Source: Psychrobacter vallis (lineage in GTDB: Bacteria > Pseudomonadota > Gammaproteobacteria > Pseudomonadales > Moraxellaceae). From it: 64,000 nucleotides of DNA. A program made the position numbers and the translations under genes. This document shows, piece after piece, positions 39,888 to 50,103 of this stretch (the stretch's first letter is position 1; every line of letters begins with the position of its first letter). Under the pieces are notes generated by a model. That model was not told the DNA's origin, did not search any database, and worked only from the letters and a program-made list of their open reading frames with translations. The DNA lies in assembly GCF_904846715.1 (NCBI RefSeq), contig NZ_CAJHBU010000002.1:62001-126000 (forward strand). The letters are read 5' to 3'.

Positions 39888-40094
39888 ATGCTGATCTGGA
39901 TCATTGCTATTTGGCTTTCGACACTGATATTGCTACTACTTGGAATTTCCAAATTATCTAAGAAAGGAGAGCCTAATTACTCTCCAAAAAAACGTATCTT
40001 ATTATGGGCAGCTTTAATGAGCCATATTTGTTGTTCATTCGCCTTTATCGCCGTCTGTATATCCGCAGTTTTTAATACAGCGGCTTCTGTTTGA
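39888..40094 (+). CDS. Small two-span membrane protein
   Basis: An unrecognised 68-residue protein with two hydrophobic helices (IWIIAIWLSTLILLLLGIS and HICCSFAFIAVCISAVF), separated by a basic loop (KLSKKGEPNYSPKKR). The ribosome-binding site AAGGAG lies at 39871, so either the ATG at 39888 or a TTG at 39879 is the start. It begins 24 bases after mnmA and is probably co-transcribed. It converges on the next gene with nine bases between stops. Confidence 0.65.
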   Translation: MLIWIIAIWLSTLILLLLGISKLSKKGEPNYSPKKRILLWAALMSHICCSFAFIAVCISAVFNTAASV

Positions 40095-40103
40095 ACTTGA
40101 TTA

Positions 40104-40874
40104 TTATTCATTTACCTTGTAAATATTATAAGTCAATTGTGCCACAGGCTGTAGCTCTGAGGTGAATTGATAAAAGCGAATATCATAGCTGCCCTGTGTC
40201 CAACCATCGTCTGGCTTAAAACTGACCCAGTTTTGATTGCTATTGGCAACGATGTCTTTTTTCTCAAACAATAATACTTGTCCTGTCTGATTATTTACCC
40301 ATTTGACAAACACGAATGGGCTGGCAGGTACTTTCCCCGCTGTGTCAAGATGCGCAAACACAGTAGCATTTTTCTCGATGTTTGAGGTATCCATCGACGA
40401 TGATGGCATTGAAGACGTGAGTGACAATTTAACTTCACCGACGAGTGGTTGATTGTCATTTTTCTTGTATAGCTCCTCAACTGCACGCTGGGCAAATTGT
40501 CGCTTATCCGCAAGCGCCTCGCCTGCGCCTTGTGACATAAACCGATCAATGTACTGTCCTAGCATATAGTCAGGCATTTTATTGACGATATCTAAAGCTT
40601 GCTCTTGCGAGTAATCATTAGTAGAAGGAACATTTGACCCTTTGGCATTTTTTGTAAGAGAATTTGCGCCTGCATTATTTACATCACTCTGTATTTCGGA
40701 CAAAGGATTGCTTGCTGGATTGCTGCTACTTTGGTTATCTATAGCGACAGGCACTTGCTGCTTTGCCTGCATAATATTATCCATCTGCTGCTTGGTCATG
40801 AGCAGATATGTTACTACGCTACCAAAAATGAAGGCTACCAAAATGGATAAGAAAAATAAGGTTTTGTCTTTCAT
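40104..40874 (-). CDS. Hypothetical membrane-anchored periplasmic protein
   Basis: Not recognised. It has 256 residues: a short cytosolic start, one membrane anchor (FFLSILVAFIFGSVVTYLLM, residues 7-26), then a Ser/Asn/Gln-rich linker to about residue 85. After a helical segment (QEQALDIVNKMPDYMLG) comes a beta-rich C-terminal domain with FVKWVNNQTGQVLLFEKKD and WTQGSYDIRFYQFTSEL. The ending looks like an immunoglobulin-like fold facing the periplasm. No catalytic motif is seen. Confidence 0.6.
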   Translation of the reverse strand: MKDKTLFFLSILVAFIFGSVVTYLLMTKQQMDNIMQAKQQVPVAIDNQSSSNPASNPLSEIQSDVNNAGANSLTKNAKGSNVPSTNDYSQEQALDIVNKMPDYMLGQYIDRFMSQGAGEALADKRQFAQRAVEELYKKNDNQPLVGEVKLSLTSSMPSSSMDTSNIEKNATVFAHLDTAGKVPASPFVFVKWVNNQTGQVLLFEKKDIVANSNQNWVSFKPDDGWTQGSYDIRFYQFTSELQPVAQLTYNIYKVNE

Positions 40875-40924
40875 AAGCGAATTAGTATTCTTTAGTTAAT
40901 AACTGATAAACCTATTACTTTAAT

Positions 40925-40960
40925 AAAAAAAGGTATCCACTATTCAAGTAGATACCTTTT
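40925..40960 (-). terminator. Terminator of the repeat-bearing lipoprotein gene
   Basis: AAAAGGTATC, a 13-base loop, GATACCTTTT with A-rich flanks. It lies 20 bases past the lipoprotein stop. Confidence 0.85.
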
Positions 40961-40979
40961 CAACTTTAAATGATTGATC

Positions 40980-41378
40980 TTATTTAGCACAACGGAATTG
41001 ATAGTTATTTATATTGATACCGCCTCCAGAGGTTACGCCACCTGAATTGAGGATGCCATTACTACAACTATACGTCACTTTAGCACCACTATTAACGATT
41101 GATGCTGAATAAGTACAGCTTCCATTATTAGGAACAGTCACATTAACAGTCGCTGGGCTTGTACCTGTAGAAGCACAGGTAGCTAATGTTGGGTTTGTAG
41201 GAGTAGTTGGGTTTGTAGGAGTAGTTGGGTTTGTAGGAGTAGTTGGGTTTGTAGGAGTAGTTGGGTTTGTAGGCAGGTCTGGTGTATCATTATTACTTCC
41301 ACTGCTATCACTATCACCGCCGCAAGCGCTAAGCGCCAATGCTGAGCCTAACACTAAAACGCTAAAGAATTTATTCAT
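40980..41378 (-). CDS. Lipoprotein with TPTNPT hexapeptide-repeat stalk
   Basis: A 132-residue secreted lipoprotein. The start at 41378 has GGAAA upstream and gives MNKFFSVLVLGSALALSAC, a signal peptide with lipobox LSAC. After a Ser/Asp linker, a threonine-proline-asparagine stalk repeats the hexapeptide TPTNPT 4-5 times. A four-cysteine C-terminal domain (CASTG, SCTYS, YSCSNG, FRCAK) follows, likely with two disulfides. The stalk is encoded by a perfect 18-bp tandem repeat, so length may vary between strains. Function is unknown; surface exposure is plausible. Confidence 0.75.
   Translation of the reverse strand: MNKFFSVLVLGSALALSACGGDSDSSGSNNDTPDLPTNPTTPTNPTTPTNPTTPTNPTTPTNPTLATCASTGTSPATVNVTVPNNGSCTYSASIVNSGAKVTYSCSNGILNSGGVTSGGGININNYQFRCAK
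41191..41274 (-). repeat. Perfect 18-bp tandem repeat within the lipoprotein gene
   Basis: The unit GGGTTTGTAGGAGTAGTT is repeated at 41191, 41209, 41227 and 41245, with a partial copy to 41274. There are no mismatches in four and two-thirds copies. As a multiple of three, gain or loss of units would keep the frame, lengthening or shortening the Thr/Pro/Asn stalk. Confidence 0.93.
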
Positions 41379-41670
41379 GTATTGATTTCCATTTAGTGAA
41401 CTATTGATTGCTAACATAAAGGTCATTAAAGCATTTTTACATTATAAAAACAATACTGTTACAAACATAAATTGCTTATTTTATAGGAAAAATTTCAGGA
41501 AGTCCTATCGCCTAACGATTCAATAATATCTTGAATACTTCATTAAGCTTATTCCTAATGAATAATCAATGGATGCAGGTATTAAGACTGACTTTTTTGT
41601 GTCAACTTTTGCTATAATTGCGCGACCAAAATTTTCCTGATGTAGTAAGCATTCATTCACTCTCTGCTAA

Positions 41671-43077
<1,407 letters not shown>

Positions 43078-43104
43078 TAGCAAATAAATAAGCAGGCGCT
43101 TACA

Positions 43105-43743
43105 ATGTATAGTCGCTTTAATGCTATTACTGTCAGTACTATCGCGATATTCATCGTCATGGTACTGGCAAGTATTGAGCCTTTAGAATGGTCAAGCTAC
43201 CTGCTACATCAGCTCGGTACGTTGCTTTTTTTAGCATTGATGCTGAGCGCTTATCATTATCGGCATATTAGCGCACGCTCTTATGTGCTCGCTTCGTTGT
43301 TTTTAGTCATTCATATTATAGGCGCGCGGTATTTATACTCGTACGTGCCATATGATGATTGGACAGAGCAACTATTTGGTATACGTTTGGACGAGTTATT
43401 TGGTTGGCAGCGCAATATGTATGATCGCCTCGTACACTTTAGCTACGGGCTTTTGCTATTTAGCGCCATGGTTGAAAGTACAAAATCCATCTTTACCATT
43501 CAATTAACCAAACTATTAATAGCTGTCGCACTGATGGTAAATATGTCATCAAGTCTGCTCTACGAGCTCATCGAATGGGGCATTGCGACTACTTTGTCAC
43601 CAGAAGCGGCTGAAGCTTATAACGGGCAGCAAGGTGATGTTTGGGATGCCCACAAAGACATGGCTTTAGCATTACTCGGTGGGCTGATTGCGGCAGGTAT
43701 TATGCTATTTCAAACGGGTAAAAATCAAATATTAGACAAATAA
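43105..43743 (+). CDS. YjdF-like membrane protein (DUF2238)
   Basis: A 212-residue inner-membrane protein with six hydrophobic segments. NMYDRLVHFSYGLLL, SSLLYELIEWGIAT and QQGDVWDAHKDMALALLG are the conserved polar motifs of the DUF2238/YjdF family. His, Glu and Asp residues in and near the membrane suggest metal or ion chemistry, but no function is established that I know of. It follows purB closely. Its stop lies four bases from the convergent small lipoprotein. Confidence 0.82.
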   Translation: MYSRFNAITVSTIAIFIVMVLASIEPLEWSSYLLHQLGTLLFLALMLSAYHYRHISARSYVLASLFLVIHIIGARYLYSYVPYDDWTEQLFGIRLDELFGWQRNMYDRLVHFSYGLLLFSAMVESTKSIFTIQLTKLLIAVALMVNMSSSLLYELIEWGIATTLSPEAAEAYNGQQGDVWDAHKDMALALLGGLIAAGIMLFQTGKNQILDK

Positions 43744-43747
43744 TAAA

Positions 43748-43933
43748 TTAATCGTCTTTTTTATCATCATCGCTATCACCCGGTATGATGGCTTTACCCA
43801 CTGCAACTGTGCCTTTGACCACGCCTTTGGTGGTTTTATAAGCGACTTTGACTGGGACTGTCACGATCTTGTGAACACAGGCTTGTAATAAAAACATGCT
43901 AGCGATAATGACGATAAAATGCAGTTTTTTCAT
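43748..43933 (-). CDS. Small lipoprotein with NF033894-like pattern
   Basis: A 61-residue lipoprotein. The signal MKKLHFIVIIASMFLLQAC has lipobox LQAC at residue 19. The mature part has Val/Lys/Thr repeats (VTVPVKVAYKTTKGVVKGTV) and a strongly acidic tail (DSDDDKKDD). Similar short lipoproteins are frequent in Acinetobacter and Psychrobacter, to my knowledge without a known role. It stands alone and convergent with the YjdF-like gene. Confidence 0.75.
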   Translation of the reverse strand: MKKLHFIVIIASMFLLQACVHKIVTVPVKVAYKTTKGVVKGTVAVGKAIIPGDSDDDKKDD

Positions 43934-44049
43934 AAACTTCCTAAGAGTGATTGGATGCTCTAATAATAGTCATCACAGATGATAATCATAAACTATTAAA
44001 CCTCTCCTATAAAGCATCTCTTACTATCAATCTCATACGCATTTAAAAT

Positions 44050-45234
44050 ATGGATTTATCAATGACTTCTATTCCTCTTTGTCTACCCGACTCTATTACG
44101 CCTGAGCAGTTTTTGGCTGAATACTGGCAAAAAAAGCCCCTACTTATCAAGCAAGGTCTACCGCAATTGATCGATATGTTTGAGCCAGACGACATGATTG
44201 GTCTTGCCCTTGAAGAAGATGCTAGCGCCCGATTGCTGACCCAAGCAGCAAATAAGAAAGAAGGTCAGGCACAGTGGCAACTCAAAAAAAGTCCGCTGAG
44301 CGAGACTGATTTTGAGCACTTGCCAGAACAGTGGACAGTGCTGGTACAAAACCTTGAACAATGGTCGCCTGAGCTTGGGCAATTGTGGCAAGCGTTTGAC
44401 TTTATTCCGCAGTGGCAACGTGATGACATTATGGTCTCCTATGCGCCTAAAGGTGGTTCGGTCGGCAAGCATTATGACGATTACGATGTCTTTTTAGCGC
44501 AAGGCTATGGCTCTAGACGTTGGCAATTGGGAAAATTCTGTGACAAAGATACAGAGTTTGTCGCTGATGAGCCTATTCGCCTCTTTGATGATATGGGTGA
44601 GATTATTTTTGATGAGATACTAGAGGCAGGTGACGTCCTTTATGTCCCGCCAAAGCTCTCCCATTTTGGTGTTGCACAAGATGATTGCCTAACCTTTTCA
44701 TTTGGCTGTCGTCGTCCAAACTTGATGCAAGTTATCGATAGTATCGCTGATATCGCCACCAATGATAGTGATTTATTTGTTCCAATGCTACTACCGCAAG
44801 CCATGCAAGAATCAGGTGAATTGCAAACAGACAGTATCAATGCGATCAAAACCCAATTATTACAAATGCTACAATCTGAGCGCGGAGATGATATGATTCG
44901 CCAAGCCGTGTCTGAGGTGGTTAGCAAGCGTCAATATGATGCGCTCATGCCAGAAGAAACACTGGATACTGATGAGCTGATGCAAGCTTTATCAGAGGGT
45001 GCAACGCTACAAGCGGATTACAGTAATCGTCTGATTTATAGCCAAACTAATGATGGCATAACGCTATATGCAAATGGTCAGCGTATCGATGGGCTTGATG
45101 AAACGACAATGACTGTACTGATACGTTTGGCAAATGGAGAAAAATTGTACAGCGCAGATGTCAAAGAGATTGATGCAGATGATTTAAGTGAATGGTTAGA
45201 AAATGGTTGGGTATGGATTGATTTTGCAGAGTAA
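44050..45234 (+). CDS. roxA: Ribosomal oxygenase RoxA/YcfD-like (JmjC cupin)
   Basis: A 2-oxoglutarate and Fe(II)-dependent oxygenase. The E. coli homologue YcfD hydroxylates an arginine of ribosomal protein uL16. It has about 394 residues. The iron-binding HxD is in GGSVGKHYDDYDVFLAQG and the distal His in PPKLSHFGVA. YWQKKPLLIKQGL near the N-terminus and a C-terminal winged helix (LDETTMTVLIRLANGEKL) match the family. The start may be 44050 or 44062. The gene stands alone with a bidirectional terminator. Confidence 0.92.
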   Translation: MDLSMTSIPLCLPDSITPEQFLAEYWQKKPLLIKQGLPQLIDMFEPDDMIGLALEEDASARLLTQAANKKEGQAQWQLKKSPLSETDFEHLPEQWTVLVQNLEQWSPELGQLWQAFDFIPQWQRDDIMVSYAPKGGSVGKHYDDYDVFLAQGYGSRRWQLGKFCDKDTEFVADEPIRLFDDMGEIIFDEILEAGDVLYVPPKLSHFGVAQDDCLTFSFGCRRPNLMQVIDSIADIATNDSDLFVPMLLPQAMQESGELQTDSINAIKTQLLQMLQSERGDDMIRQAVSEVVSKRQYDALMPEETLDTDELMQALSEGATLQADYSNRLIYSQTNDGITLYANGQRIDGLDETTMTVLIRLANGEKLYSADVKEIDADDLSEWLENGWVWIDFAE

Positions 45235-45273
45235 GTATAAATCCACTTACTTAAACCAATTTTTCATACAAAC

Positions 45274-45316
45274 AAAAAAACCGATATCTGATTATTAGTC
45301 AGATATCGGTTTTTTT
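45274..45316. terminator. Terminator between roxA and the PutA C-terminal gene
   Basis: AACCGATATCTGA, TTATTAG loop, TCAGATATCGGTTTTTTT. A strong perfect stem between two convergent genes, flanked by A and T runs and usable in both directions. Confidence 0.93.
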
Positions 45317-45408
45317 GGCTATATTTAAACGTTTGTATTCGGCATTTATACTTATGCCAACTACCACTTAGCTTTTATAAAAACCAAGTGGCGCTATAAT
45401 TAAAATAC

Positions 45409-46101
45409 TTACTCTGTACCAAGCTCAAGCAGACTGGCATTACCACCGATCGCTGTGGTATTGACTGTTCTTACGCGCTCAGTCACAAAGCGATGCAAAT
45501 AATCAGGCGTCAACATCTCTGATAGGCCTTCCATATCTGTCACACTGATAACCTGCGTTAAGATACCATCAGTATTGGCAAGCTCTTGACTGATGACCTG
45601 TACTTCGCTACGACTACCAGCGACAGCAACTTGCGCAAGACGGTCGATATACAACAGCGTGATGGTTTGCGAGTCATTAGCCACACTCAATACATCATCA
45701 CTGATTCCTGCTTGATAAAGTATGGTTGCAGCTTCATTACACATCTCATCTTGGCTCGGGCAATGCAAGATCACTTCGTTGCCCGTCAATAAGGCCGCAA
45801 TCAGTTGCCCTAGTACTGCCATTGCTCTAGCAGACTCACCACCGATAACCATGGTTTTGCCACGGCCCGTGACATACAAATCATTGGATTCGCCAGTCGC
45901 ACCAGTCATGCGATGCACCTCATCCAAGCTCGCCGCCGCACTCAATAAATGATTGAATAGACGCTTTGCTTTATTGGCATCACCTGTCAGCAAAGCCAGT
46001 TTTGTAACGGCTGCCTGTAGATAAGCAGCACGATTCACTGCGCCAAGTAGTCGCCAAGACTCACAAACCTGGGCATGATTTTTTTTGAATTCAGTTGCCA
46101 T
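45409..46101 (-). CDS. Stand-alone C-terminal (ALDH-like) domain of PutA
   Basis: A 230-residue protein that looks like the extra C-terminal domain of long trifunctional PutA, here as its own gene. From memory of E. coli PutA, HRMTGATGESNDLYV aligns with its LLPGPTGERNTWTLL. The ending, RVRTVNTTAIGGNASLLELG, aligns with SLSVNTAAAGGNASLMTIG, the conserved C-terminal motif that caps the substrate channel. It lies 11 bases after putA in a different frame (shifted by two). AAGGAG at 7-base spacing precedes the ATG, so this is a separate cistron and not a sequencing frameshift. It probably binds PutA in trans. Confidence 0.85.
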   Translation of the reverse strand: MATEFKKNHAQVCESWRLLGAVNRAAYLQAAVTKLALLTGDANKAKRLFNHLLSAAASLDEVHRMTGATGESNDLYVTGRGKTMVIGGESARAMAVLGQLIAALLTGNEVILHCPSQDEMCNEAATILYQAGISDDVLSVANDSQTITLLYIDRLAQVAVAGSRSEVQVISQELANTDGILTQVISVTDMEGLSEMLTPDYLHRFVTERVRTVNTTAIGGNASLLELGTE

Positions 46102-46112
46102 GTTGCTACTCC

Positions 46113-49100
46113 TTATGCGATTTCTGTTTGGGTGGTTAATGTTGCTGTATTACTATTCATCAGTGTTTGCTCAGTCGCTGACCTCTCATTTACTGATGAT
46201 TCCGTACTTAATTGCATCAAACGGGCGACATAGTGCGGGCCACCCGCTTTTGGACCTGTACCAGACAGACCACAACCACCAAACGGCTGTACATTCACAA
46301 CCGCGCCAATTTGGTTACGGTTGATATAAGTATTACCGACAAAAGCACGACGCTCGATGTGCTCAGCAGTATTTTCGATACGGCTATGAATCCCTAGAGT
46401 CAAACCAAAACCTGTACCATTAATCGCATCAATCAGCTTATCTAAATCGCGGGCTTGATAACGCAGTACATGTAAGATTGGACCAAAATGTTCACCACCG
46501 ATGACTTCAATGCTTTTTACTTCAATTGCGGTTGGCAATACAAAGGTAGACTGCTCTTCACTCACAACTGAGCTTGAACTCATTGGCGTTTGTGCCAAAA
46601 TAGTCGCTGTCGGCTCCACTCTCATGCGCTCGATATGCGCTTCAAGACCTTGTTTGGCATCGCCATCAATCACTGGCCCCACGTCCGTGGCTGCATACAG
46701 CGGATTGCCTACCGATAGTTCAGCCATATTCCCTTGCAGCAATTCAATCAAATCATCAGCCATTTCTTCTTGCACGCATAGTATGCGGCAAGCTGAACAA
46801 CGCTGACCCGCTGAACCAAAGGCAGACAATACAGCATCTCTAACCACTTGCTCAGGCAAGGCGGTTGAGTCAACAATCATGGCGTTTTGACCACCAGTTT
46901 CAGCGATAAATACCGGTAGCTCGCCGCTGACTTGTGCATGGTCATTTAGACTTTGATTAATACGTTGCGCGGTCTGAGTTGAACCAGTAAAAATAACGCC
47001 TGCGATATTGTCAGCGGCTGTTAGTGCACCGCCAACGTCCCCAGCACCAAGCACTAGCTGCAATGCTTCTACTGGTACGCCTGCCTGATACATCAGTTGT
47101 GCCCCAAAATGGGCAATTAAACTGGTTTGTTCGGCAGGTTTGGCCACGACAGTATTTCCGGCTGCCAATGCCGCCATGATTTGACCGGTATAAATGGCCA
47201 ATGGGAAGTTCCACGGACTGATACAAACAAAAGTGCCGCGCGCTTTATAAACTTGGCGCGATTGTTTGCCACTTAAATCTGTAAACTCATGCACAGTCTC
47301 ATCGAGACGCTCTGCTTCGTCCGCATAAAAACGACAGAAATCAACGGCTTCTTTGATCTCATCGATGCTGTCTTGCATGGTTTTGCCCGCTTCGACTTGG
47401 CATAGCGCCATCAATTCAGCATAATTCTCTTCAAAAATATCCGCTGTTTTGCGCAATATAGCCGCGCGTTTGGCAACTGGCACTGCTTGCCACATACTTT
47501 GTCCTACCACTGCGGCATCGATGGCTTGGCGCGCCAATTCGGCATTGGCATAAGTGACATCACCTGCGCTCACGTCATGATTCCAAGGCGCACGGACGGT
47601 TTGACTGTCAAGTTGCTGGGTTACGCCATCCGCTTCATAGCCATTAATTGCCTTGCCGTTAATAACAGAAGTCGCTGACCATGTTTTGTGCAAATGGCTA
47701 TCGATGGCCGATTTAAACGGAAGCCATTGCGACTCTACAAATATATTGGGACCAAAGCTGGCACGTCTTGCACCATAGATTTCTAGTGGTAATGGAATAT
47801 CTGGATTGTGCAACGTAGCATTGGTCAGCAGCTTGTCATAAGGATGCACCGTCAGCTTATCGATTGGATACGATTTATCTAATAGCTGATGGACAAACGA
47901 GCTATTGGCACCATTTTCGAGCAAACGGCGTACCAAATATGGCAGTAAGTCTTTGTGTGCACCCACTGGCGCGTAGATGCGTACAGGGATTTGATACGCT
48001 TGTAGGATATGATCATAAAGCGCATCACCCATGCCGTGCAGACGCTGAAACTCGAAATCTCTGTGTTGACTCATCGTCATAATCGAGGCAAGCGTATGAG
48101 CATTATGAGTAGCAAACTGCGGCCAAATCAATCCACGTAGATGATCTGATAACAAGAAGCGCGCACACGCCAGATAAGCGGTATCCGTGCCTTCTTTACG
48201 TGTCCAAACAGGATAACCTGACAGACCTTTTTGCTGAGCAAGCTTAATCTCAGTGTCCCAATACGCGCCTTTTACCAAACGGACTGGAATACGGTCACCC
48301 ACTTCGGTCGCCAAACGAGCAAGCCAAGCCAAAACAGCGATTGCGCGCTTAGAATAACCCTGTACGACGATACCCAAACCATCCCAATCGGCCGTCAAAT
48401 TGTCACGGTACAGAGATTCAAATAACTTCAAAGAAATCTCAAGACGATCGGCCTCTTCTGCATCGATACTGAGATCAACGTTGACTTCACGTGCCGCTTC
48501 GATAAGCAACATGCAGCGCTGACGTAGCAACCCCATCACTTGGGCTTCTTGCGTGGCCTCATAGCGAGGATGCAATGCTGATAATTTGATAGATACTGAA
48601 GGCTTCGGCATGCCTTCTTTGACTTTGATACTGGCAGTGGCTCTAATGGCATGCAAATAGTCATTGAAATATTTCTCAGCGTCCCTATGGGTAATCGCCG
48701 CTTCGCCTAGCATATCAAACGAATAGGTATAGCCTCTATTACGATATGGCTGGCTGTTTTTGTTGGCGTCTTCAATGGTCTCACCCAATACAAACTGATG
48801 CCCCATGATACGCATGGCTTTTTGCATCGCACTACGAATGACTGGTTCACCCATCTTTTTGGTCATGCGATCCAAAAACCCTGATGCTGTGGTGTCACTA
48901 TCAATACTGACGACGCGACCCGTCATCATCATGCCCCACGACGAGGCATTGACCATAAAACCATTGTCGTTCTTGATGTGCTTTTTCCAGTCAGCCACAC
49001 TCATTTTGTCATGAATAAGCGCGTCAGCCGTATAGTTGTCTGGCACTCGAATCAAAGCTTCTGCCAAGCTCATCAGCAAGATACCTTCTTGAGTGTCAAG

Positions 49101-49385
49101 GCTGTATTCGAGCAATAATGAGTCGACCATTTTGACCGCTTTGCCATCATTACGTACATGTTCAACCAATTGACGAGTTTGCTCAGCAGCAGCATCGCGC
49201 TCTTCAGCACTAGGTTTGGCAAGTGGTAATAATTCAGACAACCAGCGTTCTTCATCAACGCTATACAATGGCGAAATACGCGCATGCAGCTCTTTTGATG
49301 ACTGGGCGATATATTCTGGTGACAGCATATCGACAGGATTAAATAAAATAGGCTCTTGCGGGGTAAACTGGTCTACTGGGTTCAT
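46113..49385 (-). CDS. putA: Proline dehydrogenase/P5C dehydrogenase, lacking DNA-binding and C-terminal domains
   Basis: PutA oxidises proline to glutamate in two steps with substrate channelling, at the membrane. It has 1090 residues. The proline dehydrogenase barrel covers about residues 130-520 (SIKLSALHPRYE, ADRLEISL, RIPVRLVKGAYWDTEIK). The P5C dehydrogenase follows (FVCISPWNFPLAIYTGQI; catalytic Glu in ETGGQNAM near 830; Cys in SAGQRCSACR near 862; GLSGTGPKAGGPHY). There is no ribbon-helix-helix repressor domain at the start. The final domain is in the next gene. The ATG at 49385 has GGAG at good spacing. Confidence 0.95.
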   Translation of the reverse strand: MNPVDQFTPQEPILFNPVDMLSPEYIAQSSKELHARISPLYSVDEERWLSELLPLAKPSAEERDAAAEQTRQLVEHVRNDGKAVKMVDSLLLEYSLDTQEGILLMSLAEALIRVPDNYTADALIHDKMSVADWKKHIKNDNGFMVNASSWGMMMTGRVVSIDSDTTASGFLDRMTKKMGEPVIRSAMQKAMRIMGHQFVLGETIEDANKNSQPYRNRGYTYSFDMLGEAAITHRDAEKYFNDYLHAIRATASIKVKEGMPKPSVSIKLSALHPRYEATQEAQVMGLLRQRCMLLIEAAREVNVDLSIDAEEADRLEISLKLFESLYRDNLTADWDGLGIVVQGYSKRAIAVLAWLARLATEVGDRIPVRLVKGAYWDTEIKLAQQKGLSGYPVWTRKEGTDTAYLACARFLLSDHLRGLIWPQFATHNAHTLASIMTMSQHRDFEFQRLHGMGDALYDHILQAYQIPVRIYAPVGAHKDLLPYLVRRLLENGANSSFVHQLLDKSYPIDKLTVHPYDKLLTNATLHNPDIPLPLEIYGARRASFGPNIFVESQWLPFKSAIDSHLHKTWSATSVINGKAINGYEADGVTQQLDSQTVRAPWNHDVSAGDVTYANAELARQAIDAAVVGQSMWQAVPVAKRAAILRKTADIFEENYAELMALCQVEAGKTMQDSIDEIKEAVDFCRFYADEAERLDETVHEFTDLSGKQSRQVYKARGTFVCISPWNFPLAIYTGQIMAALAAGNTVVAKPAEQTSLIAHFGAQLMYQAGVPVEALQLVLGAGDVGGALTAADNIAGVIFTGSTQTAQRINQSLNDHAQVSGELPVFIAETGGQNAMIVDSTALPEQVVRDAVLSAFGSAGQRCSACRILCVQEEMADDLIELLQGNMAELSVGNPLYAATDVGPVIDGDAKQGLEAHIERMRVEPTATILAQTPMSSSSVVSEEQSTFVLPTAIEVKSIEVIGGEHFGPILHVLRYQARDLDKLIDAINGTGFGLTLGIHSRIENTAEHIERRAFVGNTYINRNQIGAVVNVQPFGGCGLSGTGPKAGGPHYVARLMQLSTESSVNERSATEQTLMNSNTATLTTQTEIA

Positions 49386-50026
49386 AACAACTCCATAACT
49401 ATCGTTTAAAAACCATAATAAATGGTGCTTTAGGAAGTCTGATCGTTCTGCTTGACCGACTATGACTACCATTACCTGAAATAGTGGTCATGAATGGATA
49501 CTCACAGCAATAATCAAAACACCAAACAGCGCCATCACAAAACGGGAAAATCCAGCACAGGCTGGAAATCTTTAGATAAATCGTTCGAGTGTTAAACGGG
49601 CTACGTTAACAATACAAAGGCAACAACGAACAGTTAAGCGGCATTAGTGCCTTCTTCTTGTCAGTAGTGAAAGGAGTGTGATGGTCAGATATGTCTACCG
49701 CTTGATCAAAACAATAATAAGTAAAAGATCATTTTGACTGAGCCTAAATCTGTCATCTTATATAACGCAAATTCACTGTAAGAAAAACCTCTACGGCGTT
49801 GATTGAGGTGATGCGCTTAACTTGGGCATGTTAGCATGAAAAAATTTTTCAAACTAACAATATTTACCATTTTCACAAATTAATATCATTCTAAAAAACA
49901 ACCAGTTATAAGCACTTTATCAACTATGACGCTATGGTAATATTTTTCTATTTACTATAGTGAATTAATTATTTTTTAAATCAAATACTTGAGAAAACCA
50001 GAAGTCATTTAATCATTCTCTATAGC
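49386..50026. other. Gap between putA and the purine permease
   Basis: 640 bases with no convincing gene. AT-rich tracts at 49840-50000 are the likely putA promoter region. No PutR- or Lrp-like regulator gene is adjacent, and no clear operator is visible to me. Confidence 0.4.
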
Positions 50027-50063
50027 CAAAAAACCCCCTTCATCATTTCGCAATAAAGGGGGC
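50027..50063 (-). terminator. Terminator of the purine permease gene
   Basis: CCCCCTT, a 15-base loop, AAGGGGG; the minus-strand transcript ends in TTTTTTGG. It lies about 40 bases past the stop. Confidence 0.85.
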
Positions 50064-50103
50064 TAAAAGCAGCAATAACTGCCTGAACAATGACGTTAAA
50101 AAC

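Noticed and set aside
41191..41274. Tandem repeats as a CRISPR or regulatory array
   Set aside because: They are spacer-free, a multiple of three, and encode an in-frame hexapeptide stalk of a lipoprotein.
45409..49385. Frameshift pseudogene of putA
   Set aside because: The second frame has a canonical AAGGAG ribosome-binding site and ATG, and its key motifs are intact. A natural gene split is the better explanation, though sequencing error is not fully excluded.
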